The notes beneath the pieces are model-generated. The model was given only the letters and a program-made list of their open reading frames with translations, did no database searches and was not told the origin of the DNA. From Cranoglanis bouderius (taxonomy: Eukaryota; Chordata; Actinopteri; Siluriformes; Cranoglanididae): a DNA stretch of 64,000 nucleotides. The translations under genes were made by a program, and so were the position numbers. Positions 51,092 through 63,562 of this stretch are shown in pieces (within the stretch, counting starts at the first letter, position 1; every line of letters begins with the position of its first letter). The stretch lies in NCBI GenBank assembly GCA_023630585.1, contig CM042548.1, positions 20,837,027 through 20,901,026 on the forward strand. Direction: 5' to 3'.

Positions 51092-52458
51092 GTAATTGTA
51101 TGTGTGCCTGGTGTCCTAACCAGTATGAATTCCTGCCTACTGTTCGTTTGTTTTTTTTGTTTGTTTGTTTAAGTAATGGACTCAAGACAAACCCACACAT
51201 AATTTAACACACAGAATAACCAATGAAATGATTCATTATGTGCTCCACAATTAACTGTTACTGAAGATGAATGAACGAATGAACGATTCAGTATGGTTAC
51301 TTACTGGTGAAAAATATGTTACTACAGTAGTCTGGAATTATGTAATTAAACCGATAATGTGTTTACTGTCATTTTTGAAAGAAAAGAATAGAAAACTGTG
51401 TACTTGTTTTGTTTTTCCATTTTTCATTACAATTTGAACAATTTTGTGAACAATAAAATGTATTCTTTACTTGTATTAAGCTTACAATAAAAGGCTTTAT
51501 CTGATCAAAACAAAAAATGTTTCCTTGTCAAGATTTTAACATACACTAGTTACAGAAGGCTGGAAACTAAACTGTACAGGAAGACTTGTATTAAAGATTT
51601 CAACCACATTTCAACCACATCTTTGGCTCTTGTATATTACCAGTGGAACCAGTGAAAAGAAGAGACTAAATTACAATACGGCCTGCTGAGGGATATTCAG
51701 TTAAACAGTAGAAAGACCTTGGAAGCGGACGATGATGATTACGATGATGATTAAGATGATGATGATGATGCGCTGAATCAGGAGTTAAAACATGGAACAT
51801 TAACTTTGTAGTGCTTTAACCTTCGTACTTCTTCTGTACACTACTGGAAATGAAGTCATGCGTACTTCAGTGGTATTGAGCCAAATACAATAGATGAACG
51901 AGTTCTCACTTCCCATTTCCCCGGGTTTCTCTTTCACTTTTGGACTTTCCTTTCACCTCTCTCCAACCACCTTTATTTACATGTACTAGCTCATACTAAC
52001 TGAGGAACTTCAGTGTACCTTGATTTTTTGCAATGACGTGTTGTTTTGTTCCAAAAGCCACACCAAAAGTCTTTGTTCCTAAAGCCTGAAACCAAGCATT
52101 TGGATTTGAGATTATTTGCACTTCCGCATCAGGGCACCACATTTTTAATCAGAAGATTTAAAAAAAAAAAAAAAAAAAAGAATATTCCTGCCCTTGTACT
52201 TAACTCATGGTGCTGTGCTCATTTCCCAAGCAATGACTTGAATTGTGGTCAGTGTGGTGGTTAAGGCTTAGAGTCAGTCAAATAGCTGTAAGTAATTGTG
52301 ATATCGATCAGATTTCTCAGATAGAAAGCCAGATGGGCTTTGACTAAATTGACTAAAATTTGACTAAAATACAATAGTTACTATCTAAGGTAAATCTTAT
52401 TCAGTGTCCTTAATAATCTTATTAAATGTGAACTGCTGTAAGGTTATGTGCATATATA
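51088..52458. other. Non-coding sequence
   Basis: No gene. A GATGAT-rich stretch lies near 51730-51770 and a poly-A near 52160-52179. Confidence 0.4.
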
Positions 52459-53862
52459 CAGTGGGGGAAAAAAGTATTTGATCCCCTGCTGATTTTGTAC
52501 GTTTGCCCACTGACAAAGAAATGATCAGTCTATAATTTTAATGGTAGGTGTATTTTAACAGTGAGAGACAGAATAACAACAAAAAAATCCAGAAAAATAC
52601 ATTTCAAAAAAGTTATACATTGATTTGCATTTTAATGAGGGAAATAAATATTTGACCCCTTCGACTTAGTACTTGGTGGCAAAACCCTTGCTGACAATCA
52701 CAGAGGTCAGACGTTTCTTGTAGTTGGCCACCAGGTTTGCACACATCTCAGGAGGGATTTTGTCCCACTTCTCTTTGCAGATCCTCTCCAAGTCATTAAG
52801 GTCATTTTCAATGCCCTGGCTGAGGGAAGGAGGATCTCACCCAAGATTTGACGGTACATGGCCCCGTCCATCGTCCCTTTGATGCGGTGCAGTTGTCCTG
52901 TCCCCTTAGCAGAAAAAACACCCCCAAAGCATAATGTTCCCACCTCCATGTTTGACGGTGGGATGGTGTTATGACTTGGGGTCATAGGCAGCATTCCTCC
53001 TCCTCGAAACACGGCGAGTTGAGTTGATGCCAAAGAGATCTGACCACACCTGACCACAACACTTTCACCCAGTTCTCCTCTGAATCATTCAGGCAAACTT
53101 CAGACGGGCCTGTACATGTGCTTTCTTGAGCAGGGGGACCTTGCGGGCGCTGCAGGATTTCAGTCCTTCACGGCGTAGTGTGTTACCAATTGTTTTCTTG
53201 GTGACTATGGTCCCAGCTGACTTGAGATCATTAACAAGATCCTCCCGTGTAGTTCTGGGCTGATTCCTCACCGTTCTCATGATCATTGAAACTCCACGAG
53301 GTGAGATCTTGCATGGAGCCCCAGACCGAGGGAGACTGACAGTTATTTTGTGTTTCTTCCATTTGCGAATAATCGCACCAACTGTTGTCACCTTCTCACC
53401 AAGCTGCTTGGCGATGGTCTTGTAGCCCATTCCAGCCTTGTGTAGGTCTACAATCTTGTCCCTGACATCCTTGGACAGCTCTTTGGTCTTGGCCATGGTG
53501 GAGAGTTTGGAATCTGATTGATTGATTGCTTCTGTGGACAGGTGTCTTTTTACAGGTAACAAACTGAGATTAGGAGCACTCCCTTTAAGAGAGTGTTCCT
53601 AATCTCAGCTCATTATCTGTGTAAAAGACACCTGGAAGCCAGAAATCTTGCTGATTGATAGGGGATCAAATACTTATTTCCCTCATTAAAATGCAAATCA
53701 ATTTATAATTTTTTTGAAATGCGTTTTTATGGATTTTTTTTTTGTTGTTCTGTCTCTCACTGTTAAAATACACCTACCATTAAAATTATAGACTGATAAT
53801 TTCTTTGTCAGTAGGCAAACGTACAAAATTAGCAGGGGATCAAATACTTTTTTCCCCCACTG
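52459..53862 (-). pseudogene. Tc1 element (family G), complete ends, core deleted
   Basis: 1404 bp between TA at 52457-52458 and TA at 53863-53864. Terminal repeats of about 200-210 bp hold an outer and an inner copy of a box like GATCAAATACTT...TTTCCC, the IR/DR layout. The transposase starts on the minus strand at the ATG at about 53497 (MAKTKELSKD). It has a good first helix-turn-helix (GYKTIAKQLG), a linker with PRSGAPCKISPRG, and a second DNA-binding domain to about residue 135 (KAHVQARLKFA). A stop and frame change follow. The catalytic part is shortened: the first-Asp block is scrambled, GGVFSAKGTGQLHRIKGTMDG is readable, and the text jumps from RALKM to a C-terminal block (CVQTWW) without DNDPKHT or the NPIE segment. 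It could bind DNA but not catalyse transposition. Confidence 0.92.
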
Positions 53863-53864
53863 TA

Positions 53865-55860
<1,996 letters not shown>

Positions 55861-56264
55861 GTGCCCTCCACCAATATTGGCACCCTTGTTGTCTTGTTGT
55901 CTTTGATCTTTGATCTAACCTTTTGATCTTTTGTTCAAAAAATCCACAAAAATACTCTGCTCTCATGGATATCAAACAATTGCAAACAAAATAGAGGATT
56001 ATAAAAAAAAATCTTTGTTAAATATAGGTGTGCAACAATTATCGGCACCCTTTTAGTCAATACTTTGTGTTACCTCCCTTTGCCAAGATAACATATCCTA
56101 TAATGCCTGATGAGGTTGGAGAATACATGGAAAGGGATCTGAGACCATTCCTCCATACAGAATCTCTTCAGATCCTTCAAATTTCGAGGTCCACGCTGGT
56201 GGACTCTCCTCTTCAGTTCACCCCACAGGTTTTCTATGGGTTTCAAGTTAGGGGACTGGGATGG

Positions 56265-56548
56265 TAAATGGTCTGCACTTATATAGCGCCTTTTAACCTT
56301 TTGCGGTTCACAAAGTCCTTTACACTATGTCTCATTCACCCATTCACGCACACACTCACACACTCACACACACACTCACACATCAATGGCAGCAGAACTA
56401 CCATGCAAGGCACCTGCCTGCCATCGGGAGCAACTTGGGGTTCAGTGTCTTGCCCAAGGACACTTTGGCACATGGAGTCATGTGGGCCGGGAATCGTACC
56501 GCCAACCCTACGATTAGTGGACAACCCGCTCTGAGCCACAGCCGCCCC
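56265..56548 (-). mobile_element. tRNA-derived SINE (type C) inside the transposase
   Basis: A 284-bp insert splits the Tc1 transposase between its second catalytic Asp and its Glu. On the minus strand the head carries an A box (TGGCTCAGAGCGG, near 56523-56535) and a B box (GGTACGATTCC, near 56492-56502). The body has GGGCAAGACACTGAACCCC and ends in AAGTGCAGACCATTTA. ATGG at 56261-56264 and 56549-56552 is a short possible target duplication. The polymerase III boxes are better preserved than in the type A and B copies, so it is probably younger. Confidence 0.8.
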
Positions 56549-58164
56549 ATGGCCATGGCAGGACCTTGATTTTGTGGTCAGCAAACCATTTTTGTGTTGA
56601 TTTTGATGTATGTTTTGGATCATTGTCCTGCTGGAAGATCCAGCCATGGCCCATTTTAAGCTTTCTGGCAGAGGCAGTCAGGTTTTCATTTAATATCTGA
56701 GTCCATGATGCCATGTATCCTAACACAATGTCCAGGTCCTCTGAGAGAAAAACAGCCCCAAAACATTAAAGAGCCACCACCATATTTAACCGTGGGCATG
56801 AGGTACTTTTCCATATGGCTACCTCTCTGTGTGCTCCAAAACCACCTCTGGTGTTTATTGCCAAAAAGCTCTATTTTGGTTTCATCTGACCATAGAACCC
56901 GATCCCATTTGAAGTTCCAGTAGTGTCTGGCAAACTGAAGACGCTTGAGTTTGTTTTTGGATGAGAGTAGAGGATTTTTTCTTGAAACCCTTCCAAACAA
57001 CCTGTGGTGATGTAGATGACTTCAGATTGTAGTTTTGGAGACTTTCTGACCCCAAGACGCAACTAACTTCTGCAATTCTCCAGCTGTGATCCTTTGAGAT
57101 TTTTTGGCCACTTGACCCATTCTCTTCATAGTGCGTTGAGACAATATAGACACACATCCAATGCCAGGTTGATTCATAACATTTCCAGTTGACTGGAACT
57201 TCTTAATTATTGCCCTGATGGTGGAAATGGGCATTTTCAATGCTTGTGCTATTTTCTTATAGTCACTTCCCATTTTGTGAAGCTGAACAACCTTTAGCCA
57301 CATATCACAACTATATTCTTTGGTCTTGCCCATTGCTATGAATGACTAAGGGAATTTGGCCTATGTCTTACCTCATATGTATACCCCTGTGAAATGGGAA
57401 GTCATGGTTGAACAATTTCCTGTTCCTAGTCACCCAGGTGTACTAAAAAAAATTAAAATATCAATGGGAATATACTTCAAATATATTTTTCTCATATGAA
57501 TTCATAGGGGTGTCAATAATTGTTTTTTTATTTTATTTTTATAAACCTGTGTTTTGTTTGCAGTTGTTTGATATCCATGAGAGATAGAGTTGGGGTACTC
57601 GATCCTGGACTCAGACTTGAATCCGGACTCAAGTCCAATTATGAATGAACCCGGACTTGTCACGCACCCGGGTAAATTTGTACTTGAACTTGACATGGAC
57701 TTGGACATTTTGGACTTGGAAATTTTTCCAAGTCGAGTCCACATCAAGTGTAACGTGAAAAGAAAGATAAAAAATAAATAACAACATAAAATTAAGAAAT
57801 TAATGACACTTGAAACATGTGCACAGAAAGCCGCCTCATTGTGTGAGTACTGAATGGACTCTATGCATGATCACTTCCGCGTTTTGGCAGCCAGATCAGT
57901 TATATCCGGTGCCGTGCCGGAAGCCGTTTTCACTATTGGCGATAACTGTGTGAAGATGGCGTAGGAAAGTATGACATATTACACTCACTGTTTATAAGAG
58001 CTTCCCCAGATTACTGTGAATGACATTAATCGTATTGTGAGGCAGTCAGCTGTTACACCCAACAGTAAGATGGAGAAGGGCTTGAAATGATATATTTTGA
58101 GTTAAATCGACAACTCTGAGGGTGAGTATTCTCATGCTATATCCGACTAGCGAATCTAGCTAAG

Positions 58165-58900
58165 TGTTAGGTTTCCCCTTCTCTAGTTCTCGCTACGCTG
58201 CAAGGAGTAGCGAGTGGCATGTTTCGGCATTCCATTGCGCACATTCCAGCGCTATTCAAAAACTCTCCGATGGACGTTTTATTCATGAACTCACGTTTTG
58301 TTTACCTCTGCCATGTGCACTCATGTTTTCGTTCACGTCATGTCTCCGCCTCCTGTGTTTCCCCATGTGCGTTTGTTTTCGTTCGTGTCATGTCTCCGCC
58401 TCCTCGTTTGTTCATGTGTACTGATGTCAGGTGTTATTGATTTGGACATGTAATTGACGTGTGTTTAAATACGCCACTCCGTTTCCGCTTCGGCGCGGAG
58501 TATTAGCTTTAGCTTTAGTTTAGTTTAGCTTTTTTCCCGTGGTTTCCAGACTACCTTCTAGCCGTGCACGTTTATTTCCTTAGCTCGTAATGCGTGGTTT
58601 CCAGACCACCTTTCTAGCCTCACGTTCTTATTCCTTAGCTCGTAGTTCGTGGTTTCCAGACCACCGCCTAGCCTAGCGTATATCTCCCTGTGTTTTCCGG
58701 ATTTTCTACCAGTTGTGGATTACTGTGTTTCTCATTTGGATTACTTCTACCTTTTTTGGATAACGGTGACATTTCTGTTCATGCATTTATGTTGGATGGA
58801 GTCTTTTATGTTTGTTATTGTCTGAACTGTTCCTAATAAACTGACCACTTTCCCCTGCAAATGCATCCTGCTTCTCACCTTTACCCCACGGGTCGTAACA
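58165..58900 (+). repeat. 5' LTR, 736 bp
   Basis: Begins TGTTAGGTTTCCCC and ends GGTCGTAACA. It has a TATA-like TTTAAATAC near 58462-58472 and an intact polyadenylation signal AATAAA at 58835-58840. Three GTGGTTTCCAGACNACC units lie downstream of the TATA-like box (near 58539, 58593 and 58649), spaced about 55 bp. An 86-codon frame in its first third reappears in the 3' LTR and is probably chance. Confidence 0.93.
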
Positions 58901-58918
58901 GAATACTCCGCCTAAAAA

Positions 58919-59950
58919 ATGGATGCAGCGGGGAAAGCGACGCCACGCCACGCCACGTCCTGTCACGCCACAATTAAAATGCCTGCAATTAATTCTATGT
59001 TTTTTCCTCAGTGGACTTTCATCTATCCTCCAGATGAGTTTGATGGCTTTGCCACTTGGCCTCAATGTTTTTTTTTGCATGCTCAAATTTATTTTTTGAG
59101 TTTGGAGGACCCCAAACCCGACGAAGAGGAGTGGTTGGGGTTCCTCCTCTCTCGTCTGGTCGGCTCTGCTCGCCAATGGGCGGAGCTTCACCTCGTCATT
59201 GGATCCACGAAGCTTCAGACAGTTTCGGGCTTTGTGGATCTACTGGTCCACGTGTTCGGAAGCCCAGACTTCCAACCCGACCTCAGGACCTTTTTGGGGA
59301 AGGATCGTCTGGGCGACCGACCTAGTCAAACGTTCCTGGAGTACTATGAGAGTAAGCGGGCTAACGTGGCGGCCTACACCTCTCATCCCCCAACCCAGGA
59401 GTGTGCCACCAAGGGATGCACCCGACCAGCCATCCTGCAGTGTCCCACCTGCAGGAACCAGGGAGTAAGGATCAGCTACTTCTGCTCCCAAAGCTGTTTC
59501 AAGGGCAGCTGGTGGGTGCATAAGCGGCTCCACAGGAGGGCACCCTCAGAGCTCCAGCCGGAGACCCAGCAGGAAATCTCCACGGAACTACCACAGGAGG
59601 TTAACATGGCAACCTCCAGTCCTGAGCTCCAGCCAGAGGCCCAGCAGGAGGTCTCCACAGCGGAGCTGCTCATGGAGGTTAATGTGGCAACCTCCATCCC
59701 CGAGCTCCAGCCAGAGGCCCAGCAGGAGGTCTCCACAGCGGAGCTGCCTCTGGAGGTTAACAGGGTGACCTCCAGCCCCGAGCTGCAGCCAGAGATTCAA
59801 GAGGAAACCTCCTCTCCTGGCCTGCTTATACGAGGAGACCTCCGCCCAAGCCGTGTTCTAGTCAGAGGTTCGAGAGGAAACCTCCACTCCAGCCCTGTCC
59901 ATGTCAGAGGCCCACAGGATGGCCTCTTCTCAAGCCCAGTCCATGTCTGA
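58919..59950 (+). CDS. Gag-like protein fused to a MetAP1-type zinc finger
   Basis: 343 codons from the first ATG, 18 bases after the 5' LTR. Residues about 35-148 look like a Ty3/gypsy-type Gag capsid: an aromatic start, FDGFATW, then LSRLVGSARQWAE and a later FLEYYES block. Residues 162-205 form a C6H2 zinc finger with Cys 162, 167, 175, 178, 189, 193 and His 201, 205, spacing C-x4-C-x7-C-x2-C-x10-C-x3-C-x7-H-x3-H. Spacing and core (LQCPTC, SYFCSQ, CFKGSW) match the N-terminal finger of eukaryotic methionine aminopeptidase 1, which in that enzyme serves ribosome association. No CCHC knuckle of the usual Gag type is seen. Residues 211-290 are about 26-residue tandem repeats (ELQPEAQQEVSTAEL type). 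From about residue 303 the frame seems shifted, so the last 40 residues are probably out of the original frame. Presumed role: particle formation or RNA packaging in the cytoplasm, supplied with enzymes in trans. Confidence 0.82.
   Translation: MDAAGKATPRHATSCHATIKMPAINSMFFPQWTFIYPPDEFDGFATWPQCFFLHAQIYFLSLEDPKPDEEEWLGFLLSRLVGSARQWAELHLVIGSTKLQTVSGFVDLLVHVFGSPDFQPDLRTFLGKDRLGDRPSQTFLEYYESKRANVAAYTSHPPTQECATKGCTRPAILQCPTCRNQGVRISYFCSQSCFKGSWWVHKRLHRRAPSELQPETQQEISTELPQEVNMATSSPELQPEAQQEVSTAELLMEVNVATSIPELQPEAQQEVSTAELPLEVNRVTSSPELQPEIQEETSSPGLLIRGDLRPSRVLVRGSRGNLHSSPVHVRGPQDGLFSSPVHV
59549..59815 (+). repeat. 78-bp coding minisatellite
   Basis: Units at 59549 (75 bp), 59624 (78 bp) and 59702 (78 bp), plus a partial unit at 59780. 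Each starts GAGCTCCAGCC or a close variant. All keep the reading frame, so the array expanded by in-frame duplication. Confidence 0.9.
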
Positions 59951-61616
59951 TGTCCATGGGATGACCTCCTCTCAAGCTCAATCCATGTCCGAGGTCCAAG
60001 GGATGACCTCCGTTCCAAGTCCTAGCCCATGTTTTAGCGCAAAATTGAGTCCATGTTCAAGTTCCTGTCCGAGTCCTAGTCCATGTCCCAGTCCATGTGC
60101 AGGTTCCTGCTCTAGTTCTAGTCCATGTCCAAGTCCATGTCCAGGTTCCTGCCCTAATCCTAGTCCATGTCCAAGTCCATGTCCAGGTTCCTGCCCTAAT
60201 TCTAGTCCATGTCCAAGTCCATATCCAGATTTTTGCCCTATTCCAAGGCCAATCTCTGATCCAGTTCCCAGTCAGGTTCCCAGTCAGGTTCCCAGTCAGG
60301 TTCCCAATCCTACTCCCAGTCCTGCTCCCAGTCCTGTTCCCAGTCCTGCTCCTGTTCCCAGTTCCAGTCCAGTTCCTCGTTCAGTTCCTCGTTCAGTTTC
60401 ATGTCCAAGTCCAGGTTCCGACCCTGTTCCTAGTTCAGTTCCATGTCCAAGTCCAGGTTCCGACCCTGTTCCTAGTCCAGTTCCTAGTTCAGTTCCATGT
60501 CCAAGTCCAGGTTCCGACCCTGTTCCTAGTCCAGTTCCTGATTTAGTTGCTAGCTACATTGGTTTAATTTCTGGATATGTTTTTGCTCTTCTTCTCAGTT
60601 CAGAGGCTGATTTAACTCCCAGCTCCGGTTCCAGCTCTGTTTCCAACCCAGCTCACTCCTCTGTCTCCTCCTCTGTCTCCTCCTCTGTCTCCAATTTAAT
60701 TTCCAACGCTGTTTCCAACCAAGTTTTTGATTTTGTGTATGGTTTTTGGTCTAACCGAGTTCTCTGTCTAGTCTCGAAGTCTGTTTCCAAGTCTGTCTCG
60801 AAGTCTGTTTCCAAGTCTGTCTCGAAGCCTGTCTCCGAGCCTGTCTCCGAGCCTGTCTTTGATCCAGGTGCCAAAGTTGTTCCTGATCCAGGTGCCAGAG
60901 CTGATTCCGATCCAGGTGCGAGAGCTGACTCCGATCCTGGTTCCAGAGCTGACTCCGATCCTGGTTCCAGGTCAAGCTCCAGGTTAAGCTCCAGGTCAAG
61001 CTCCAGGTCAAGTTCCAGGCCAAGCACACGGTCACGCGCAGCTCCGAGATCCAGGCCAAGCACCACATCACGCGCAGCTCCGAGATCCAGACCAGACATC
61101 GGTTCAAGCACCAGTCCAAGTTCTCGTCCAAGTTCTCGTCCAAGTTTTCGTCCAAGTTCTCGTCCAAGTTTTCGTCCAAGTTCTCGTCCAAGTTCTCAAG
61201 GAAAACCCGACACGCTCTGCTCTGGTTACGGGACACTGGACATAACCAGCCTCAGGTCCTGGAGGGCAGAGGTTAGGATCCTGCCCAGGGGCCCAGGTCC
61301 ACCAAAGTGGATGGAACTTGCGGCGCTTTGGGAGCCGCGCCTTGGGGGGGGGGCTCTGTTAGGTTTCCCCTTCTCTAGTTCTCGCTATGCTGCAAGGAGT
61401 AGCGAGTGGCATGCTTCTGCATTCCATTGCGCGCATTCCAGCGTTATTCAAAAACTCTCCGATGGACGTTTTATTCATGAACTCACGTTTTGTTTACCTC
61501 TGCCATGTGTACTCATGTTTTTGTTCACGTCATGTCTCCGCCTCCTGTGTTTCCCCATGTGCGTTTGTTTTTGTTCGTGTCATGTCTCCGCCTCCTCATT
61601 TGTTCATGTGTATTGA
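59901..61616 (+). pseudogene. Low-complexity tail of the Gag ORF, out of frame
   Basis: Open for 571 codons from the ATG at 59901, in the +1 frame relative to the Gag ORF, and running past 61357 into the 3' LTR, where it is surely not coding. Upstream in this frame the EETS-type repeat text continues to about 59830, interrupted by a TAG at 59859-59861. I read it as the former continuation of the Gag ORF, broken by a frameshift near 59825-59832 and that stop. Layout: SMSE/HGMTSSQAQ repeats (59901-60020), Cys/Pro/Ser repeats of PSPCPGSC type (60055-60240), Pro-Val and Pro-Ser-Val repeats (60260-60545), a short hydrophobic stretch (GYVFALLL), SVSKSVSK repeats (60775-60850), DPGARADS repeats, then an RS-like SRSSSR segment and SRPSFRPSS repeats (60965-61195). 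The end near 61290-61350 (PKWMELAALWEPRLGG) looks less repetitive. Confidence 0.6.
61344..61353 (+). other. Polypurine tract
   Basis: Ten G residues, three bases before the 3' LTR. This is the expected position for the plus-strand primer of LTR retrotransposon reverse transcription. All-G rather than mixed A/G is unusual and could form a four-stranded structure with neighbours. Confidence 0.55.
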
Positions 61617-62203
61617 TGTCAGGTGTTATTGATTTGGACATGTAATTGACGTGTGTTTAAATACGCCACTCCTTTTCCGCTTCGGCCCGGAGTATTAGCT
61701 TTAGCTTTAGTTTAGTTTAGCTTTTTTCCCGTGGTTTCCAGACCACCTTCTAGCCGTGCGCGTTTATTTCCTTAGCTCGTCATTCGTGGTTTCCAGACCA
61801 CCTTTCTAGCCTCGCGTTCTTTTTCCCTTAGCTTTTTTCCTGTGGTTTCCAGACCACCTTCTAGCCGTGCACGTTTATTTCCTTAGCTCGTAATTCGTGG
61901 TTTCCAGACCACCTTTCTAGCCTTGCGTTCTTATTCCTTAGCTCATAGTTCGTGGTTTCCAGACCACCGCCTAGCCTAGCATATATCTCCCTGTGTTTTC
62001 CGGATTTTCTACCAGTTGTGGATTACTGTGTTTCTCATTTGGCTTACTTCTACCTTTTTTGGATAACGGTGACATTTCTGTTCATGCATTTATGTTGGAT
62101 GGAGTCTTTTATGTTTGTTATTGTCTGAACTGTTCCTAATAAGCTGACCACTTTCCCCTGCAAATGCATCCTGCTTCTCACCTTTACCCCACGGGTCGTA
62201 ACA
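61357..62203 (+). repeat. 3' LTR, 847 bp, expanded
   Basis: Same start and end as the 5' LTR but 111 bp longer because the segment 61721-61831 is tandemly repeated at 61832-61942. It has five GTGGTTTCCAGACCACC units instead of three. The polyadenylation hexamer is AATAAG (62138-62143) where the 5' LTR has AATAAA. Confidence 0.93.
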
Positions 62204-62208
62204 CTAAG

Positions 62209-62639
62209 TCTCCGTGTCTGACAGTTCATACCTGTCTTTGCATTATTTGTATTTATCTATCTAATTAAATAAATGTATTTACTTTTTACAATAAATTATC
62301 TGCACTTCCATCCCCCTCCTCCTTTTCATGACAACTTGAGTACATGGTTCACTGTAATGGTACCTTTTGAGTATAGTCAAATTAATAGTACTTTTAATTG
62401 ATTTTTTTTTGTTTTTGTTTTTTTTAATAAAACATTAACCTTCATTGCATTTCATGTTAATCACTGTTGCAGAGTAAAAAAAAATATAAAGATGCATTTA
62501 AACATGGAAGACTCTAAGAGTTTAACTTTGAGGAGGTCTCATAACGGGACACAACAATGTTCGGCCGATCTACTGTCTTCCCACTGCTGATACTTTAACT
62601 TTCATTATAGTAACGGCTTAAAGAGATACACACACACAC
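62209..62639. other. hAT interior between nested elements
   Basis: Sequence belonging to the interior of the hAT-type element, between the LTR retrotransposon and the Tc1 relic. No coding signal. Poly-T and poly-A stretches near 62401-62430. Confidence 0.5.
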
Positions 62640-63562
62640 CCTTTGCCTTCAAAACAGCATCAATTCATCAATTTTGCACACAGTTTTTGAAGGAACCTGG
62701 CAGGTAGGTTGGCCCAAACATGTAATCCCAGACAGACTCGATGATGTTGAGATCAGGGCTCTGTGGGGGCCATATCATCACTTCCAGGACTCCTTGTTCT
62801 TCTTTACGCTGAAGATAGTTCTTAATGACTTTTGTTGTATTCTTGGGGTCTTTGTCATGCTGCAGAATAAATCTGGGCCAATCAGATACCTTCCTGATGG
62901 TATTGCATGATGGATAAGTATCTACCTGTACTTCTCAGCATTGATGAGACCATTAATTCTGACCAAATCTCCAACTCCATTTGCAGAAATGCAGCCCCAA
63001 ACTAGCAAGGAACCTCCACCTTGCTTCACAGTTGCCTGTAGACACTCATCCGTGTACCGAGCTCCAGCCATTCGGCAAACAAACTGCCTTCTGCTACAGC
63101 CAAATATGTCAAATTTTGACTCATCGGTCCAGAGCACCTGCTGCCATTTTTCTGCACCCCAGTTCCTGTGTTTTCATGCATAGTTGAGTCGCTTGGCTTT
63201 GTTTCCACATTGGATGGCTTTTTGGCCTCAAGTCTTCCATGAAGGCCACTTCTGACCAGACTTCTCCAGACAGTAGATGGGTGTACCAGGGTCCCACTGG
63301 TTTCTGCCAGGTCTGAACTGATGGCACTACTGGACATCTTCCGATTGCGAAGGGAAGTAAGCCTGATGTGTCTTTCATCTGCTGCAGTAAATTTCCTTGG
63401 CTGACCACTACGTCTACGGTCCTCAACGTTGCCCATTTCTTTGTGCTTCTTCAAAATAGCTTGGACAGCACATCTGGAAACCCCTGTCTGCCTTGAAATT
63501 TCTGCCTGGGAGAGATCTTGCTGATGCAGTATAACTACCTTCTGCCTTGTGCCGTGTTGCAT
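62640..63562 (-). pseudogene. Tc1-type transposase relic (family I) within the hAT element
   Basis: Starts on the minus strand at the ATG at 63562 (MQHGTRQK). First helix-turn-helix: SQAEISRQTGVSRCAVQAIL. Linker: RRRSGQPRKFTAADERHI. Second DNA-binding block: SGTLVHPSTVWRSLVRSGL. A frameshift follows, then MLWTDESKFDIFG (first Asp, near 63130), GGGSLLVWGCIS, and, in another frame, LQHDKDPKNTTKV (second Asp) and PPQSPDLNIIES with the Glu near 62740. All three catalytic residues survive, so this is the least damaged catalytic core in the window, but frameshifts kill it. Terminal repeats are not identifiable, so element limits are uncertain. It lies inside the hAT element, right of the LTR element. 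Confidence 0.85.

Larger units (their letters stand above)
58165..62203 (+). mobile_element. Non-autonomous LTR retrotransposon with Gag-zinc finger ORF
   Basis: 4039 bp with two LTRs that start TGTTA and end TAACA. A perfect 5-bp target duplication CTAAG lies at 58160-58164 and 62204-62208, inside the hAT element. The internal region is about 2.46 kb and encodes Gag-like and low-complexity sequence only. No protease, reverse transcriptase, RNase H or integrase motif is present, so it depends on another element. A run of ten G at 61344-61353 is the likely polypurine tract. No canonical primer binding site is recognised just after the 5' LTR. The LTRs differ by about 20 substitutions by eye plus one 111-bp length change, so the insertion is moderately old. 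Confidence 0.93.

Noticed and set aside
58164..58424. 86-codon ORF in the 5' LTR, repeated in the 3' LTR
   Set aside because: Conserved only because the two LTRs are copies of each other; no protein feature is recognisable.
59240..59800. Antisense ORFs opposite the Gag-zinc finger ORF
   Set aside because: The sense strand carries the recognisable Gag and zinc finger, and the antisense text is repeat-derived.
60653..61236. Antisense ORFs of 152 and 161 codons with LELDLE and WSLTWN repeats
   Set aside because: Mirror images of the in-frame tandem repeats of the retrotransposon tail; repeats without stops on one strand often stay open on the other.
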